A stretch of DNA of 64,000 nt, taken from NCBI GenBank assembly GCA_012656075.1, contig JAAKBF010000009.1:1364001-1428000 (forward strand), written 5' to 3'. Shown in pieces: positions 10,202 through 22,600 of the stretch. The position numbers and the translations under genes are program-made. Origin of the DNA: Phytophthora hibernalis (Eukaryota > Oomycota > Peronosporomycetes > Peronosporales > Peronosporaceae). Under the pieces are notes generated by a model, which did not search any database, was not told the DNA's origin, and saw only the letters and a program-made list of their open reading frames with translations. How positions within the stretch are numbered: the first letter of the stretch is position 1; the number at the start of each line of letters is the position of its first letter.

Positions 10202-12324
10202 TTAGGTAATTATTCCATAGGTTTTGAAAATATTTTCATTTCTATCTTAAATTAAGAAACGAGCCCGGATTCTGGTAGATCTAGCCAGGGCGGGCGGTTG
10301 GGTGGTGTATTTTACTTCGAGTGAAGGCAAGTTTTTAGACATGGTTTTCAAAACAAGGTAGGGAGAACTTCGAGTCGTACACCGTAAATAGTCGTTAGGG
10401 TGAACGGTATATCTGTACCGGGGTGCGTTTTTAAGAATATAAAACCGAAAGGCACAAGCTATTAATAGCGTTGCTTAAATATGATTCCGATTCTGTTAGG
10501 GTACAGTAATTTCTCATCCGCTCGAGTTTTAATGTGCATCCGCTCTGACGGATAGTAAACAACTTTCATACGTATTGGTAAGTATTTGAGCCAATTTTTG
10601 CGATTATTAATAATAGTGCAAGTCCCATGTTACAATTTCCCTCACAGCGTGATGTACTAACGAAGCACCTTCAGGACAAGTCGTACGTATCAACAGTAAC
10701 GTTGACATGTCGACCTCGATTGCGTAGACCAAGCGCTAACAACGTATGGTACTTTTAGTATTTGCTGCACGCTCATTCCAGTGAGAGCTGATAGCCAATT
10801 GGAACAACTCGCTTGCATACAAAATTACTCGGTGGATGAAGAACAACGGAGTGGATAAAAAGTAACTAGGGCAGAAAAATATCGTTTTATAAAATACAGG
10901 AAGTCATTGCTTAAAACCTTATGGTGATCCTGAAAACTAAAGAAAGGCCACGCGTGCATGCGACGATAACTTTTGAATTGCAAGAGATCCGTTGCTCAGT
11001 CCATGCCCCGACGAAAAATGACAGAAAGCGTAGTCCATTCAAGTTAAATACGGAAATCGCTGCCTACGTCTTGCCGCAGAAATTCCCGCTATACGTAGTA
11101 TGGCTCCCATTCTTCATAGTTTGTGAGGCATTCACCCGAGGCGATGACATTTGCCACGCGATCGCGAGGTATTTTTAATAACCAGTATCGCTAGCCGGAA
11201 TTGACCGGAGGCAGGAAAATCTCGCACCTGTGCTCGGTTGATCCTAGCAAGCATACCGGAGGAAATATTTTAATATTAAACTGGTTGCGAACTAGGCCTA
11301 ACAAGAGCTCCAAATACCGGTACCGCTACATTCATTCATTTACCATTTTCGATCAGCTTCTATCACATTTTGGCGATTCACAACGTGATGGCGGGGTCTA
11401 TTTTAGAACGTAATCTTTTGACGAGAGTTTGCACGAAAAAGGGACCTACCGGATCGGTGAGCAGTAGTTCCGGTATACCGGTACTATTAATAGTACCGTA
11501 TCGCTTATGTCATATTGTGGATTCTACTCAAAACTGCGTTGGGCGATTGCCGGCGGTGAAACCGCCATGCAATGGCCAGAGCCCCAAATCTGACGGCCGA
11601 ATTCTCACTAAGTCCGATTCGTACTTACTGTGACACACGTGCTGCTATGGGCGACTTCCCAAATGACTTGTAATTTGTAAATGGCGGTTAAGCTAACCGC
11701 CAAATTTGGACGGAATTCACAATATCGAGCAACTTGTTGTATCCGACACGTCAAATTAGCCAATAAGAATAGAAAAAATGTCATACTTCTAAACGAATGT
11801 TATATCCGACACCAAATTGGTGGACAGCAAACCGGGACACTTTAGTTGGACAGAAATGCAAGCACCTCCAGATTTTTATGTCCATATCACTACACATGTA
11901 TGCGATGAGCAAGGGAAGGCAAAAACTATGCGATGAGCAAGGGAAGTCAAAAAACAGCGGGCTTGCTGCAGATTGACCACGTCGTCGAACGCTAATAGAA
12001 CCTCGAACTGCTAGATAAGGAGGTAGACAAAGTGTTGACCATGTTGTTAACAACATTGAATGCGCCGACGTTTAGCTTGATTTCAACCTTGTCTAGCATT
12101 TGCTGCCTCCTACCGACACGGATGCACACACGCTCACGCTTCGAGCATTATCTTGTAGGACTAGCCGTTCGCCGCCACTACGATGCGGTGGGGCAATAGT
12201 TTGTCCAATTTAAGTGGGCCGCCCCCTTCGCTTCGCTCCACAGGGCGAAATTTTATCTATTCTCCAATTAACCAAAGTGTTATGAATCTTATGCATATAC
12301 GGCCACTCTAACCGTTCCTACGTA
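10202..12324. other. Long non-coding stretch
   Basis: No coherent reading frame and no transposon protein was recognised on either strand. TACCGGTA palindromes occur at 11315-11322 and 11476-11483. A short direct repeat (ATGCGATGAGCAAGGGAAG) occurs twice at about 11899-11946. I see nothing else. Confidence 0.5.
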
Positions 12325-13060
12325 GTGTCCGAGCTGGACATGTACGCTATGTCCTCTACCTCTCTACTTATCGTGTCTCTCTTCATAACCTCTCTACATA
12401 TCCTCTCTTTCTACCTGTTGTCTTTCTCTACGCAGGGTCTATTGACTTTCTATCGTCTCTACCGGTCGTCCCTCTACATCTACCTTCCCCACCTCCATAT
12501 AAGTCTATCTCATATCCATCGTGCATATCTATCGTGGCTACCTATCCTGTCTATCATTCTATAGACTGCATCTACTTACCTTGTCTACATGTCGTCTCTC
12601 ATACCTACATCCGTCATCTTACAATCGTCTATTAAACTATCGTCTCCTATACAATCGTCTTCCCTACAATCATCTGCCATACCACCGTCTCTCATACTAC
12701 GCCTCTCATATTATCGTCCCTCATCCTATCACATCTCTATGTATTGTCTGTCATACTGTCGTCTATCGCCAGTCATATTATCGCCTCGGAAACTATCGTC
12801 TCTGCTACTATCGGTCTCTTACATGTACTATCGCCTCTCAGCTACCGTCTACGTCTATCATCTACATGTCACCTCTCGTCTACCTAACGTTCCCATCATC
12901 GCCTTTCGTCAATTTTTCGTCTACCTATCGCTACCTATCATATCGTCTCTCATACTATGATCTTTCATACTTCCGATCGTCTCGGATACTATCGTCTCTT
13001 AGCTATATATCGTCTACAATCGTCTTTCCATATCATCTACCTGTCGTCTACGGACCGTAT
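12325..13060. repeat. Degenerate pyrimidine-rich TCGTCTC/TACTA repeat tract
   Basis: About 700 bp of the + strand consists of variations on ATCGTCTCTCATACTATCGTC and TCTCTACAT. It is strongly C/T-rich with few G. The reading frames here (for example 12521-13132) are low-complexity Ser/Leu/Tyr strings created by the repeat and are not genes. The unit has diverged, so the tract is old. Confidence 0.75.
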
Positions 13061-15160
13061 CCGTCGCGCAGGTGCGACTCGTGCACTTTTACACTTCGGC
13101 TGAGCGATTACATGTACACTACACCAACATAATGTGGCACATATCAAGTTCCTATAGTTTAGCCAATGATAAGTCTTTGCTGTGCCAATACAATGCAAAG
13201 TATGCCACTGTATACTGTATATCGCGTGAGTGCATACTGTATAGTATAGTGACCTACGTATAGTGTATGTAGTACGTAGTGTATACCGCACAGTCCTGTA
13301 GACGGTGTATAGTCAATCGCGCATATTCTAGGTATAGTTTGGTACAATGTACCGCACACACCCGCGAATAGTGTATAGTATACGGCGGTGTTGCATAAAT
13401 AATATAATTGACCACTAACATGCCCCAACTACCGCGAGTACCGTAAACAGAGTAAATACGTTGCCAAAGCGCCGTGTAGAGCGCATTGTATGCGTAGTGC
13501 CAATATATATCATGGACAGTCTCAGCTGTGGTCTTCCTTGCCCATGCCAGGCACCAGCATCGTCTACAATAGCGTTGGCAAGGTATTACAAAAGCACTTG
13601 CAACTGCGCCCGATTTGCAGTCCACACGACAGGTTTTGCAATGCTTTTGTAATTAGTGTAATCACAGGGGGCCGGCCGTGTGGTTATTGACCAATCGGTT
13701 TGTTTCGTTCTCCTAAGCGTCGGTACTCGCCCGACACTTTCTCGGCCCTCGGACATTGGTTCGACACGTGAGCTGCAATTCTGCTCCCGACGTTGCCAGT
13801 CATTAAGGATACTCTGCTGGTGAAAAGCATCATATTGTGAATTCCGTTCATATTCTCGGAAATTTATTTCAGAGATAAGAAGCGATCGAATGAGGTCCCA
13901 TTTTCCGTAAATGAAAGACCTGCCAATATAGATCTGTGACGACGTACCATTTTCGGAAGGGTTCCTTTCAAACATTTAGTGTAGCAAGTACATATAATTA
14001 CTTTAAAAATCGGTACCTGTGTTGAGATTATAACATAAACGAATGTTACCCGTGTCGTCGCCCTCCTAGCCCGGTCGGAATTAAACGGAACAATACAATA
14101 GTTTATTGTGTTTTCCAATAAAAATATTTATTATTGGGGTCCGTCGATTCCAATACAATTTTATATTGCCACAATATTGACAATAAATAGTCAACAGAGA
14201 TGGCTCTGTGTATGGTTCACGCAACATGCCAAAAGGTCAGTTTACCAGAATTCCTACCACTTCTCCGATGACTTCAATACACTATCACTATATCTTCTAC
14301 GATTAGATGCTACTGTAGTGGTGCTAATCTACTACTATTATAAGGGAAGTTCCGCTGTCAGAGACACCGGGGGACAGAGCACCACGAAGGGCAAAAGTTT
14401 GAGCTCGACATGGCTACATTCAACTTCCAGTTTCGACACTGCCAGCAAAATAGTAACATGCATCATATTATAAGATGCAAATATGATGCATACATCAAAC
14501 CAACAGTACCCGAGTCATGATTCCGACAGGAACAGAGAAAGACGCGTTTATGTAACAATACAATATAAATTGCGGCAATATTTTATTATTGCTTCGCCAG
14601 GAATTGCCGTTTTTATTTTTGAGATGACGGCTGCTCAATACAATTTTGTACTGTATTGGCGGACCTCTGACCCCTCCAGTCATACCAAACTAAAATATAT
14701 GCCTTCGTTCGTATACAGATTCCGCTCACTAACTCGCACAGCTGCTTTTTCAGTTCACACAGGTTATTAGTTATACACCATAAATAACATTTTGAAGTCT
14801 CTTATTTACCCACTCATTCCCTTTCGAAAATGATACGCAGTTTGTACTGATTTACCAGGGGTATAGAAATACTGTGTGTGCAAGTTAGTGGGCGGAATCT
14901 GTACTTTGTTCCACCCTAGCTTCGCCGGCACTGTATGTTGCGGTCTTAAACATGACATTTATCGAATAAAAGTGTACACTCCCCGTTATTTTTCTTTGAG
15001 GTGTACAAATCTACACGAATTTCAGAGCTTCCTCGTGCAATGCGCGACTTTGTTTAGCTTTTGGATCGATTTGTGTAATACCCCCTTCAATCGACAGATG
15101 GGTCTCATTTGCCAAATTTATTTTTCGTTGCTTCTTACCTCGCAGTTCGTGCTGTGTAGT
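13061..15160. other. AT-rich spacer with repeated TATAGTGTATA and CAATACAAT motifs
   Basis: At 13180-13400 many variants of GTATAGTGTATA occur on the + strand. From about 14090 to 14665 the motif CAATACAAT recurs at least four times (near 14092, 14151, 14558 and 14636), several followed by ATATTGCC-like sequence. This suggests fragments of an AT-rich miniature element. No gene is recognised. Confidence 0.45.
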
Positions 15161-15165
15161 AGCGC

Positions 15166-15620
15166 TTGCTGTCTGCGATGTCGCGTTGCATGTGTGGTGA
15201 TCGAGTCCATGAACCCCTTTTTGCACGTGTTTGTTGTCAAGCTCGTGCCCGTGCAGATTATGCCCGTGAATCTCGTGTTGCCCGTGCTACTCGTGTAGAT
15301 CGTGCCCTGGGAATGTCGGTGTTGGTCGTGGCCCTCACAGTGCCCGTACCCGTGGCGCTCGTGTGTCTTGTATTGGTCGTGGCGCTCGTACCCGTGGATC
15401 TCTCGCTGCTTGGAGCACTCGTTTACGTGCGCATATAATTGCTCCTGCTGCTCGTGGAGCTTGTGCACGTGGATTTCTCGCCGCTTGCCGAGATCATGCT
15501 ACGTGTGCCCTCACATTGCTCACGAATTTCGTGCTGTGCGACCTAACGTTATTTGTGGGGTTCGAGCTTGGGCTGGATATCATGTTACTCGTGGAGCTCG
15601 TGTTGCGCGTGAACGACGGC
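15166..15620. repeat. Degenerate GTGCTCGTG/GTGCCCGTG repeat tract
   Basis: The + strand is built from loosely repeated CGTG-containing 6- to 9-mers (GCTCGTGCCCGTG, TGGCGCTCGTG and similar). All overlapping frames are low-complexity Val/Leu/Arg/Cys products of the repeat, so none is called a gene. Confidence 0.65.
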
Positions 15621-16146
15621 GTCGTTAAAGACCTTGCTGTTTCCAGCAGTCTCGGAGGTAGGGATTTCAGGTTGTTGAGTCTCTCTGTGAGCCTATTATA
15701 ATGGAATCCGCTGCTACAAAGCATCATGCTTACCCGAATACGGTATTTCAGCAGCAACAAAGGGCTCAAGCGTGTTGCTAGAGGTGTCGCGTTCGCCTAC
15801 TGTCGCCTTGAGGATTGGCTGTACTACCAATCGGTAGATGTTGGAGGTCGCAGGATGATACACTACGATTGACGCTGGGCTGCGATGCACTTCAGGATAC
15901 GAGGCTACTTGAGCACGTTTTGGTCTGTTATGTGGGCTGTGCTGCGTACTCTTTATGCATAATCCGAACTTAGTTGTGAAACGATGCATTCGCACCAATT
16001 TTGACCCTTGGCAACACCCGCTGACGGGCGATCTGGGTGAAGTCCGCCAAATCAAGTGTGAATCGACTGTAAATGATAGCATTCGACTAGTCTCGTCAGT
16101 AGCTGTGAAAAAAACGAGCTTTAAAAAGAACTTGTATGGAATCGAG

Positions 16147-16607
16147 GTGGTCCGGAACTGTGCGTGGTCCGGAACTGTGCGCGCACGGATAGTAGGTCGT
16201 ACCAAAATGAATCGATCGGGCGATAATCTCACCACTATCAAATAGCATATGATATTAGCGTAGAAAACCAAGTTTATCCATACAGGGCAAAAACGTAAGC
16301 ATTTGGAAGCTCGGGGGCTCCTGTAAGCGGAGAACAAGGCTGCAAAATCATGAAAAATACGTCAAAACGCCTGTTTAACTTCAAGTTTGTATGGGTGACT
16401 GTTGGCGCTGCCGGTGGTCCGGAACTGTGCGCGAAAAATAGTTGCTCGATTCTAATGCATTTATCATGTTATAGTGCTACCGCAGCGGCACCAACAAATG
16501 CATATATGGAAAAAGCTAACGCTTCTCATTCTTTGGTGTGCCCTGCAGTGCATGACGCCACTTTTCATGAAGTTAAAGGCATTTCAAAAGTGGTCCGGAA
16601 CTGTGCG
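16147..16607. repeat. Four direct copies of GTGGTCCGGAACTGTGCG
   Basis: The 18-mer occurs at 16147-16164, 16164-16181, 16414-16431 and 16590-16607. Copies two and four extend into a shared CGC(G/C)CACGGATA. A decayed relative (TATCCGGAACTGCG) follows near 16707. These look like terminal or subterminal motifs of a small repeated element. No coding frame is supported between 15621 and 16856. Confidence 0.7.
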
Positions 16608-16856
16608 CCCACGGATACGATGATTTTTCTTGCGTCTTGCCAGTCTTCAAGATGGCGTAGACATCGCCAACCCAGGCATCCCAAGAACGCGTCCGAGTAG
16701 CCTCGTATCCGGAACTGCGACGCAGCCCAGCGTCAAGCGTACTGGATATCCGAGACCAGATGCATCGGTGCCTCGACGAAACCATCACTTCGGTCGTGTA
16801 TTTCGAGGATACAACAACATGCATGAACAACGTGTTATGTAGTACTACATGTACTT

Positions 16857-16875
16857 AGGGCCGTTCTTAAATTCC
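16857..16875 (+). repeat. Transposon terminus AGGGCCGTTCTTAAATTCC
   Basis: Close copies occur at 7713-7731 and, inverted, at 56998-57011. Here it lies about 190 bp before a transposon-type DNA-binding gene (17050) and follows TTA, so it is probably the left end of the Harbinger-like element whose genes fill 17050-19202. The matching right end was not found before the copia element. Confidence 0.5.
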
Positions 16876-17049
16876 CGCTCTCACGTCCCGGGACCATATA
16901 TTGCGTTCTGATTGGCTCAGACATTCAGCGGCACAGGGCCGAATCTCCCAAGCCCGTCCCGCTCCCGGGTTTATTTCGCGTCGCCGGAAGTGGGACGGGT
17001 GGCGGGAAACAGAGCTCAAGACCCCAAGCACTCCAGCAGATAGTCGGCA

Positions 17050-18178
17050 ATGGAGGAGCTCGACCGCGTTGAGAGCGCGATGGCGACGTACACGACGTGG
17101 GGAGCCAACGCTCTGCGGACAGAATGCCGATGGCTTAAAGCTACCCCTGCATCGCTTTACAAAGTAGCCTACCTCGCCGCTCTCCGAGCCTCTCTCGTTG
17201 TATTGGAAACCATCAAGGCAACAGGCGTGGTCCAAGACCCTTTCCAGCAGGGAACCGCTGATCGCAAGACGGTTGATTGCATGCTTAGGCTACTAAATGT
17301 ACTGTTTTCGGACATGCACTGCGAGTGTCTTTCAAGCTTGAGCGATCTTGCTAGTCGTGAGGTGCTGGATACCCGTGCCACCGGAAGCAACTCAATCATG
17401 TGGCAGGACGTCACCAGTGTTTACAACGATGGAGATAATGAGAGCTTAAATGCTCTCTTGCACCTGAAGAATGAATTTTCCAGCGTTGACGCCAGTAATT
17501 TTCGCCAGCATGACCATGCAAAACTCTGGTCAATGTGGAAAGGATTGACAAGCAAGTACCGCGAAACATTCGTGAATTTTACGATGTCCGGAAACCACAA
17601 ACCGTTTGAGGCGTTTTATTCCGGACGTGTAGACGACTACAACCTGCATCTGTTAACGACCATCACGCGCCCCAACCTGCACAAGTGCGTCATTCAAATG
17701 CTGCCCGTCTCAATCGCGCCTCTGACTCTGTGGAGATCTCCGATTCTCAAGTACCGGCATCAAAATCGCCACAAGGACGCAACGGTAAGAAAATTATAGA
17801 CTGTTTATGTCGTTAAATCTCATTATTAATTTTTGTTTTACGTGTTCCCCAGGGAAGCGCGCGGACGCTGTCGTCGATGTGTTGCGGGAGATGGTACCGA
17901 ATGAAAGATAGGACACTTTTAGCCAAGCGTCAGATAGCGTTTTTACGAGAGCATCGCGCTCAAACGACAAAAAGATTCCCGCAGTGAAACCGAGCACGCG
18001 GCTACAATGCGCGCCGCCACATCCGCGAAAAAAAGGATGGTGTTGATCTTTTGATCAGCTTGCAACGCTAATCTTGCCGAGCTCATGAAGACTGGGCTAC
18101 ACTACGATGATACGGTGGCTATAGATCTGAGGTGCTGCATTGCGAAGCTGCGCGGCGAGATGGAGGCGTGTCTTTAAC
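17050..18178 (+). pseudogene. Probable DNA-binding partner gene of a Harbinger-like element
   Basis: The open frame from the ATG at 17050 runs 249 codons. It contains WQDVTSVYNDG and a block with KLWSMWKGLTSKYRETFVNFTMSGNH, whose Trp/Lys/Tyr spacing resembles a Myb/SANT or trihelix fold. A possible intron begins at 17785 (GTAAGA) and ends at 17852 (CCCCAG). The downstream frame starts coherently (RADAVVDVLREM) but closes soon after. Further coding-looking blocks (ARRHIREKKDGVDLLI, then LAELMKTGLHYDDTVA) to about 18178 are separated by frame breaks. I do not recognise the family by sequence. The role is inferred from fold-like spacing and from the convergent transposase at 18640-19202. Confidence 0.5.
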
Positions 18179-18639
18179 AGGCTTCTGTGCTAAATGAAAA
18201 AATGGGGTTGAAAAAAGAATTGGGGTTACTTCTGTTTGACGGATATTTTATTTTTCAAAAAACAATTAGTACGTGTTGGGCGTCAAAAATTCTTTCCTGT
18301 TGTAGATGCTTGTGCTTGCCGGTTATGGCTCTTCATTGCTTTTCTTCTTGTCGTACGTTCCGGATGAGGTTATATACTGGCCTTCGGTGACCTTGCGACC
18401 AGATAAACTTGCAAATGTCGTCTCGAAGAACGCAGGTTCGGTCTGTTTCACTTGTAACTTCAACGCTCGATGGTATGTAGCCTAGTTATCGTATGTCGTC
18501 TTGGTACCGCACTCGCCAGTCGTCATGATGCTGCACGAAAATATTCTCGACGTCGACAGCGATGCCGTATCGGTTTTCTTGATTGTTAATACAGAAATTG
18601 TGGAGACGCATAATTGTATGAACTACGATGGGGACATTT

Positions 18640-19202
18640 TTAATGACACTTCAAGTGGCTTTTTAGAATTCGCCACTTGGTAACCATGAGTCCAAATGCT
18701 TGTTCAATCCTTGTACGCAGCTGACTTACAAAAAAGGTAAAAGTATCTTTACTCTCATTCATTCCGTCAGCAGCAGTAAATGGAGTTAGCATTCCTTCTG
18801 TAGGTATATAAGCGTTATCGCCCACTAGATAGACTCCAAGTGGAAGATTAGAACAAACAGTATGCAAAGAGGATAACTGAAAGGCACGCACATCGTTCGT
18901 ACCCCTGGACACTTCATAGAGAACGATGTAAAACGAGATAGATGATCACATGAAGCCTCTACATTAATACCATAACAGTGATAATGTCCAGAAAAATAGG
19001 ATGTAACGTGAGCTGCTTCACGCTTGGTTGGAGTTTTTATTCTACATAACCATCCATTCACAGCTCCCACACAACCTCTTAACGCACCATCTAAACTTTT
19101 AGTGGCAAAAGCTTCGCATTGATGCTTCATTTCATCTCTCGTTTTATGAAATCTAATAGTTAACCCTTCACATGCAAGCAACGCAGACATACCAGAATTC
19201 AC
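18640..19202 (-). pseudogene. DDE_Tnp_4 transposase with first catalytic Asp changed to Asn
   Basis: Two minus-strand frames form one transposase: 19202-18828 with GAVNGWLCRI and YFSGHYHCYGINVEASCDH, then 18912-18640 with GTNDVRAF, VGDNAYIPT and RIEQAFGLMVTKWRI. The second Asp (GDNAY) and the Glu (RIEQAF) are present. The first catalytic position, normally AVDGW, reads AVNGW (codon AAT at about 19059). A frameshift near 18900 separates the halves. The catalytic change and the frameshift each make it inactive. It converges on the DNA-binding gene at 17050. Confidence 0.75.
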
Positions 19203-19674
19203 ATAACGAAAAATGTAGGCACAGTCATCATGGCAATTGCTGAAATGTCATCAAATGACCCACCAGCTAACCATCGCAACGTACAATGCAAAACAATCTC
19301 AACACAAACTATAACGGGCCAGATGTGTCCGTTATCTAGCTTACACTATAGATGCGAGGAAGCGTCGAACGGCTCAGAAGACTGAGTCGTAGTATGGGCT
19401 TTGTGGCAAATTAAACTCTGATTTAGGTGAGGGCCCGTCAGGGCCACTCAAATGCTAACTGTCATCCGATTGGCTGAAATGTCTTTCCACTTTCAACCAA
19501 TCAAAGAATGACAACGAAGCACACGCTAGCCGTGTCTTCGTATCTACTTTCAATATCAACCTATATAGATCTACCTACATATGTAACTACAGACTAGCCC
19601 GTTACATCACCCCTCTTAAGATTGCACTCACGCCCCGTGAGTGCGAGCGAACACAGAATAGACTGCTTGGAGCG
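19203..19674. other. Spacer before the copia relic
   Basis: No gene is seen. The stretch may include the remains of a 5' long terminal repeat ending near CCCGTTACA (about 19607), but no matching 3' repeat was recognised after 23.9 kb. Confidence 0.35.
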
Positions 19675-22600
19675 ATGAGCACGGATGACGAACACGACGG
19701 GCACGACGGACGAAGACTGGAGAAGGAGGGAGCGCACGCGCTGCACGTCAGCGGGGCCACACACACCGTAGCGGCGGCGCACGGAACGCGCTCGGGGTCC
19801 GCGCATCCATCGAGTCGACGCCAGCACGTCGGGCTCACCGACGTGAAAATCTTGAGACAACATTTGTCAAGGTTCACCGAAGCAGCACCGTGGCGAGGCT
19901 AGTTAGCACCGTCAACCTTGTGGAGTGCGCGTGGGTTCAATTCCACGCTGGTCGCCGACCGATGTTCATGCTCGCCGGGCTAATATCGTCGGCGGCACAC
20001 GCAGTCGAGTATCGTATGCGTGACAGAAGTCGCGGAGTCGGTCGATACCTCGAGGACGCTTTGGCTCGCCATCTCGTGGGCCACCACCGCAGCGATGCCG
20101 TTCGCCGCCGCCACGTGCTTTTGGCCGGCGTGCGAACTCGCCCGGACGTGGGCCACCAAGCCACTATGGACATCCAGCTTTGCAGCAACAGCAGTGGTGG
20201 CGTGGCCGCTCGCCAGTGCGCGGACAGTCGCCGCGACGTCGCGACCCGTCACCACGCCGATTTGAGGGCAACCAGCGAGAAAGTGATGCCCCTCGTTGGC
20301 AAGTGAATGCTGTGCACCGAAATGAAGGTATACAATCTGATTCTGACTCTACCTCGGTGGAATGGATACTTGACTCGGGATCCCAGGCGAACGTCTGCGG
20401 AGATCTGTCACTGTTCACTACCATTCGAGAAGACAAAACGAGTCGCCTGGACTTTGCAAACGGAACGACTGAACATGCTACAATTTGTGGTTTTGTTCTC
20501 TCACGTGTTGTTAACCAGGCTACTGGAATGCTGGAGGATCGTCTCCTGGACGACGTGGTGTACACGGAGAACGCCAAAGTGAACATCATTAGTCTGGGTT
20601 ACTTGCAGACGACCGGCAAGTACAAGCTATCGTTCTCACCTGATCAGCAAACCGCCTGGCTGTCGAAACCAAGAACCACCTTGAAGTTCATGATGCGCGA
20701 AACATCTACCGTCTGGACTCCGAGAAGGTGACTGGTGTCATGGTGATGGCGGCGCTGAAGCAGGACGTGGACAGCAAGAAGTCGATGGAGTTGCTGCACC
20801 AACGCTTTGGACACCTGAGCATGGATGCTGTGAAAGTTTTGTCGAACAAGCTTGACGTTGGGATTAAGATGAATGCAAAGGTCTGACTCCCTACGAGTGT
20901 GTTGCGTGTGCTGCGAGTAAGGCAAAACGAATGCATTACGCGCGTGTTCCACTGCTGAAATCTGAGCCACTCGAGATTCTTATGATGGATATATGTACGT
21001 TGAACGAGAAAACTGCAGAAGAAGCAACGATGTATCAATTCATTATTGATGAGGCTACGCGCTACAAGTGGGTATATCTACTGCGAAAGAAGAGCGAAGC
21101 TACTTGGTACATCAATATTCTGCTGAATCAGTTTCCTAAGCTGACGGTCCGACGTCTGCACTCGGACCAAGGAGGTGAGTTTGCAAGCAACGAGTTACGA
21201 GACTACTGTGCGACGTATGGAATTGTGCAGCAGTTTACGAACGCGTACTCTCCTCAAGAGAACGGCATTGTTGAACGGGCAAACGGCATCGTACTGCCGA
21301 GAGTGCGGGCTGTGTTGACGGCCACGCACCTGCCAAACATCTTGTGGGGAGAGGCACTCCTTCACGTGGTGACCACGTTGAATTGGCTACCGACCAAGCC
21401 ATTGGGCCTGGAGTCACCACACTTGAAGCTACATCGCAGCTCTCCATGGCTGGAAGACCTGCGGACTTGGGGTTGTATTGCGCATGTACGAGTGCCACCT
21501 GAGTCGCGAAAAGAAGGAGAAGTTGGAACCGAGGGCAAAGCTGTGTCTATTACTTGGTTACAGCGAGTCTACAATCGGCTACAAGTTTCTGGATCTCTTG
21601 ACTTGCCAAGTGACCACTGCGAGACTTGGAAACGTACGATTTCATGAGGAGTTTACCGTGGATGGAACCTACGTGAAGCACCTGTTGGAGAACGCTTTCT
21701 TTGACACTGCACATGAACTACCTGAAACCGTACCTGTGGCCCGCATCAAGACTAGTATGGAAACTTACCTACCCAGCTGGGATGTGACTGCTGCCAACAT
21801 GGAGAAGCGCTACCACTTGCTGCTGACGAGACGCAGAGACTGCCAAGAGCTGCAGAACCTCTACCGCCGGCTGACTCACCTGCACCCGCGAGCAGAGAGG
21901 AGTCGCAGCCTGGCATTTCGATGCATTGCAGGAAGCCGCCAAGGAACCACCAGCGGTTACCAAGGCGAAGAAGCGAAGGAAGCGCAAAGCGCGCAAGCAA
22001 CATGCAAAGAAGGACAAGGTGACGACTGGATTCGAGATCCAGACACCCCCGACGGAGCCGTGTCTCAAGCGACCACGACGTACGCAGAAGCCGAACGTAC
22101 GGCTACTTGACTGTGTTGTCGGCCTGTACACATGGACATTGAGATATCTACGACCTACAAGCAGGCGCGTAAGAGCAAGAACTGGTTGCAATGGAAAGCA
22201 GCCCTGCTGGCTGAGTTGCAATCACTGAAGGGACACAAGACGTGGAAATTGACACCGCGTGCAGTGGCCAAGGGCGTGAAAGTAATCACATGCAGAGGGG
22301 TCTTCGCTGTGAAACGTGATGAACGAGGCAGAATCAAACGGTTCAAGGCCAGACTTGTCATTCATGGGTTTAAACAAGAACTAGGCGTGAACTACAGCGA
22401 GACCTACGCCCCAGTGATACGCTTCGAGACCATCCGAGCCGCGATCTACTTTGCGGTACAGCGCGGATGGGCAGTACTCCAATACGATGTGAAGACTGCT
22501 TTCCTCTACGGGGATCTCGATGAATTGATTTTTATGGAGCAGCCTCCAGGGTTTCAAGTTGACGGACCTAGCTTTGTCTGCAGACTTCTGAAGAGCCTGT

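Noticed and set aside
12325..13132. Ser/Leu/Tyr-rich frames of up to 203 codons
   Set aside because: They arise directly from the pyrimidine-rich repeat and occur in overlapping frames.
15166..15701. Overlapping Val/Leu/Arg frames in three phases
   Set aside because: Product of the CGTG repeat; no frame is favoured.
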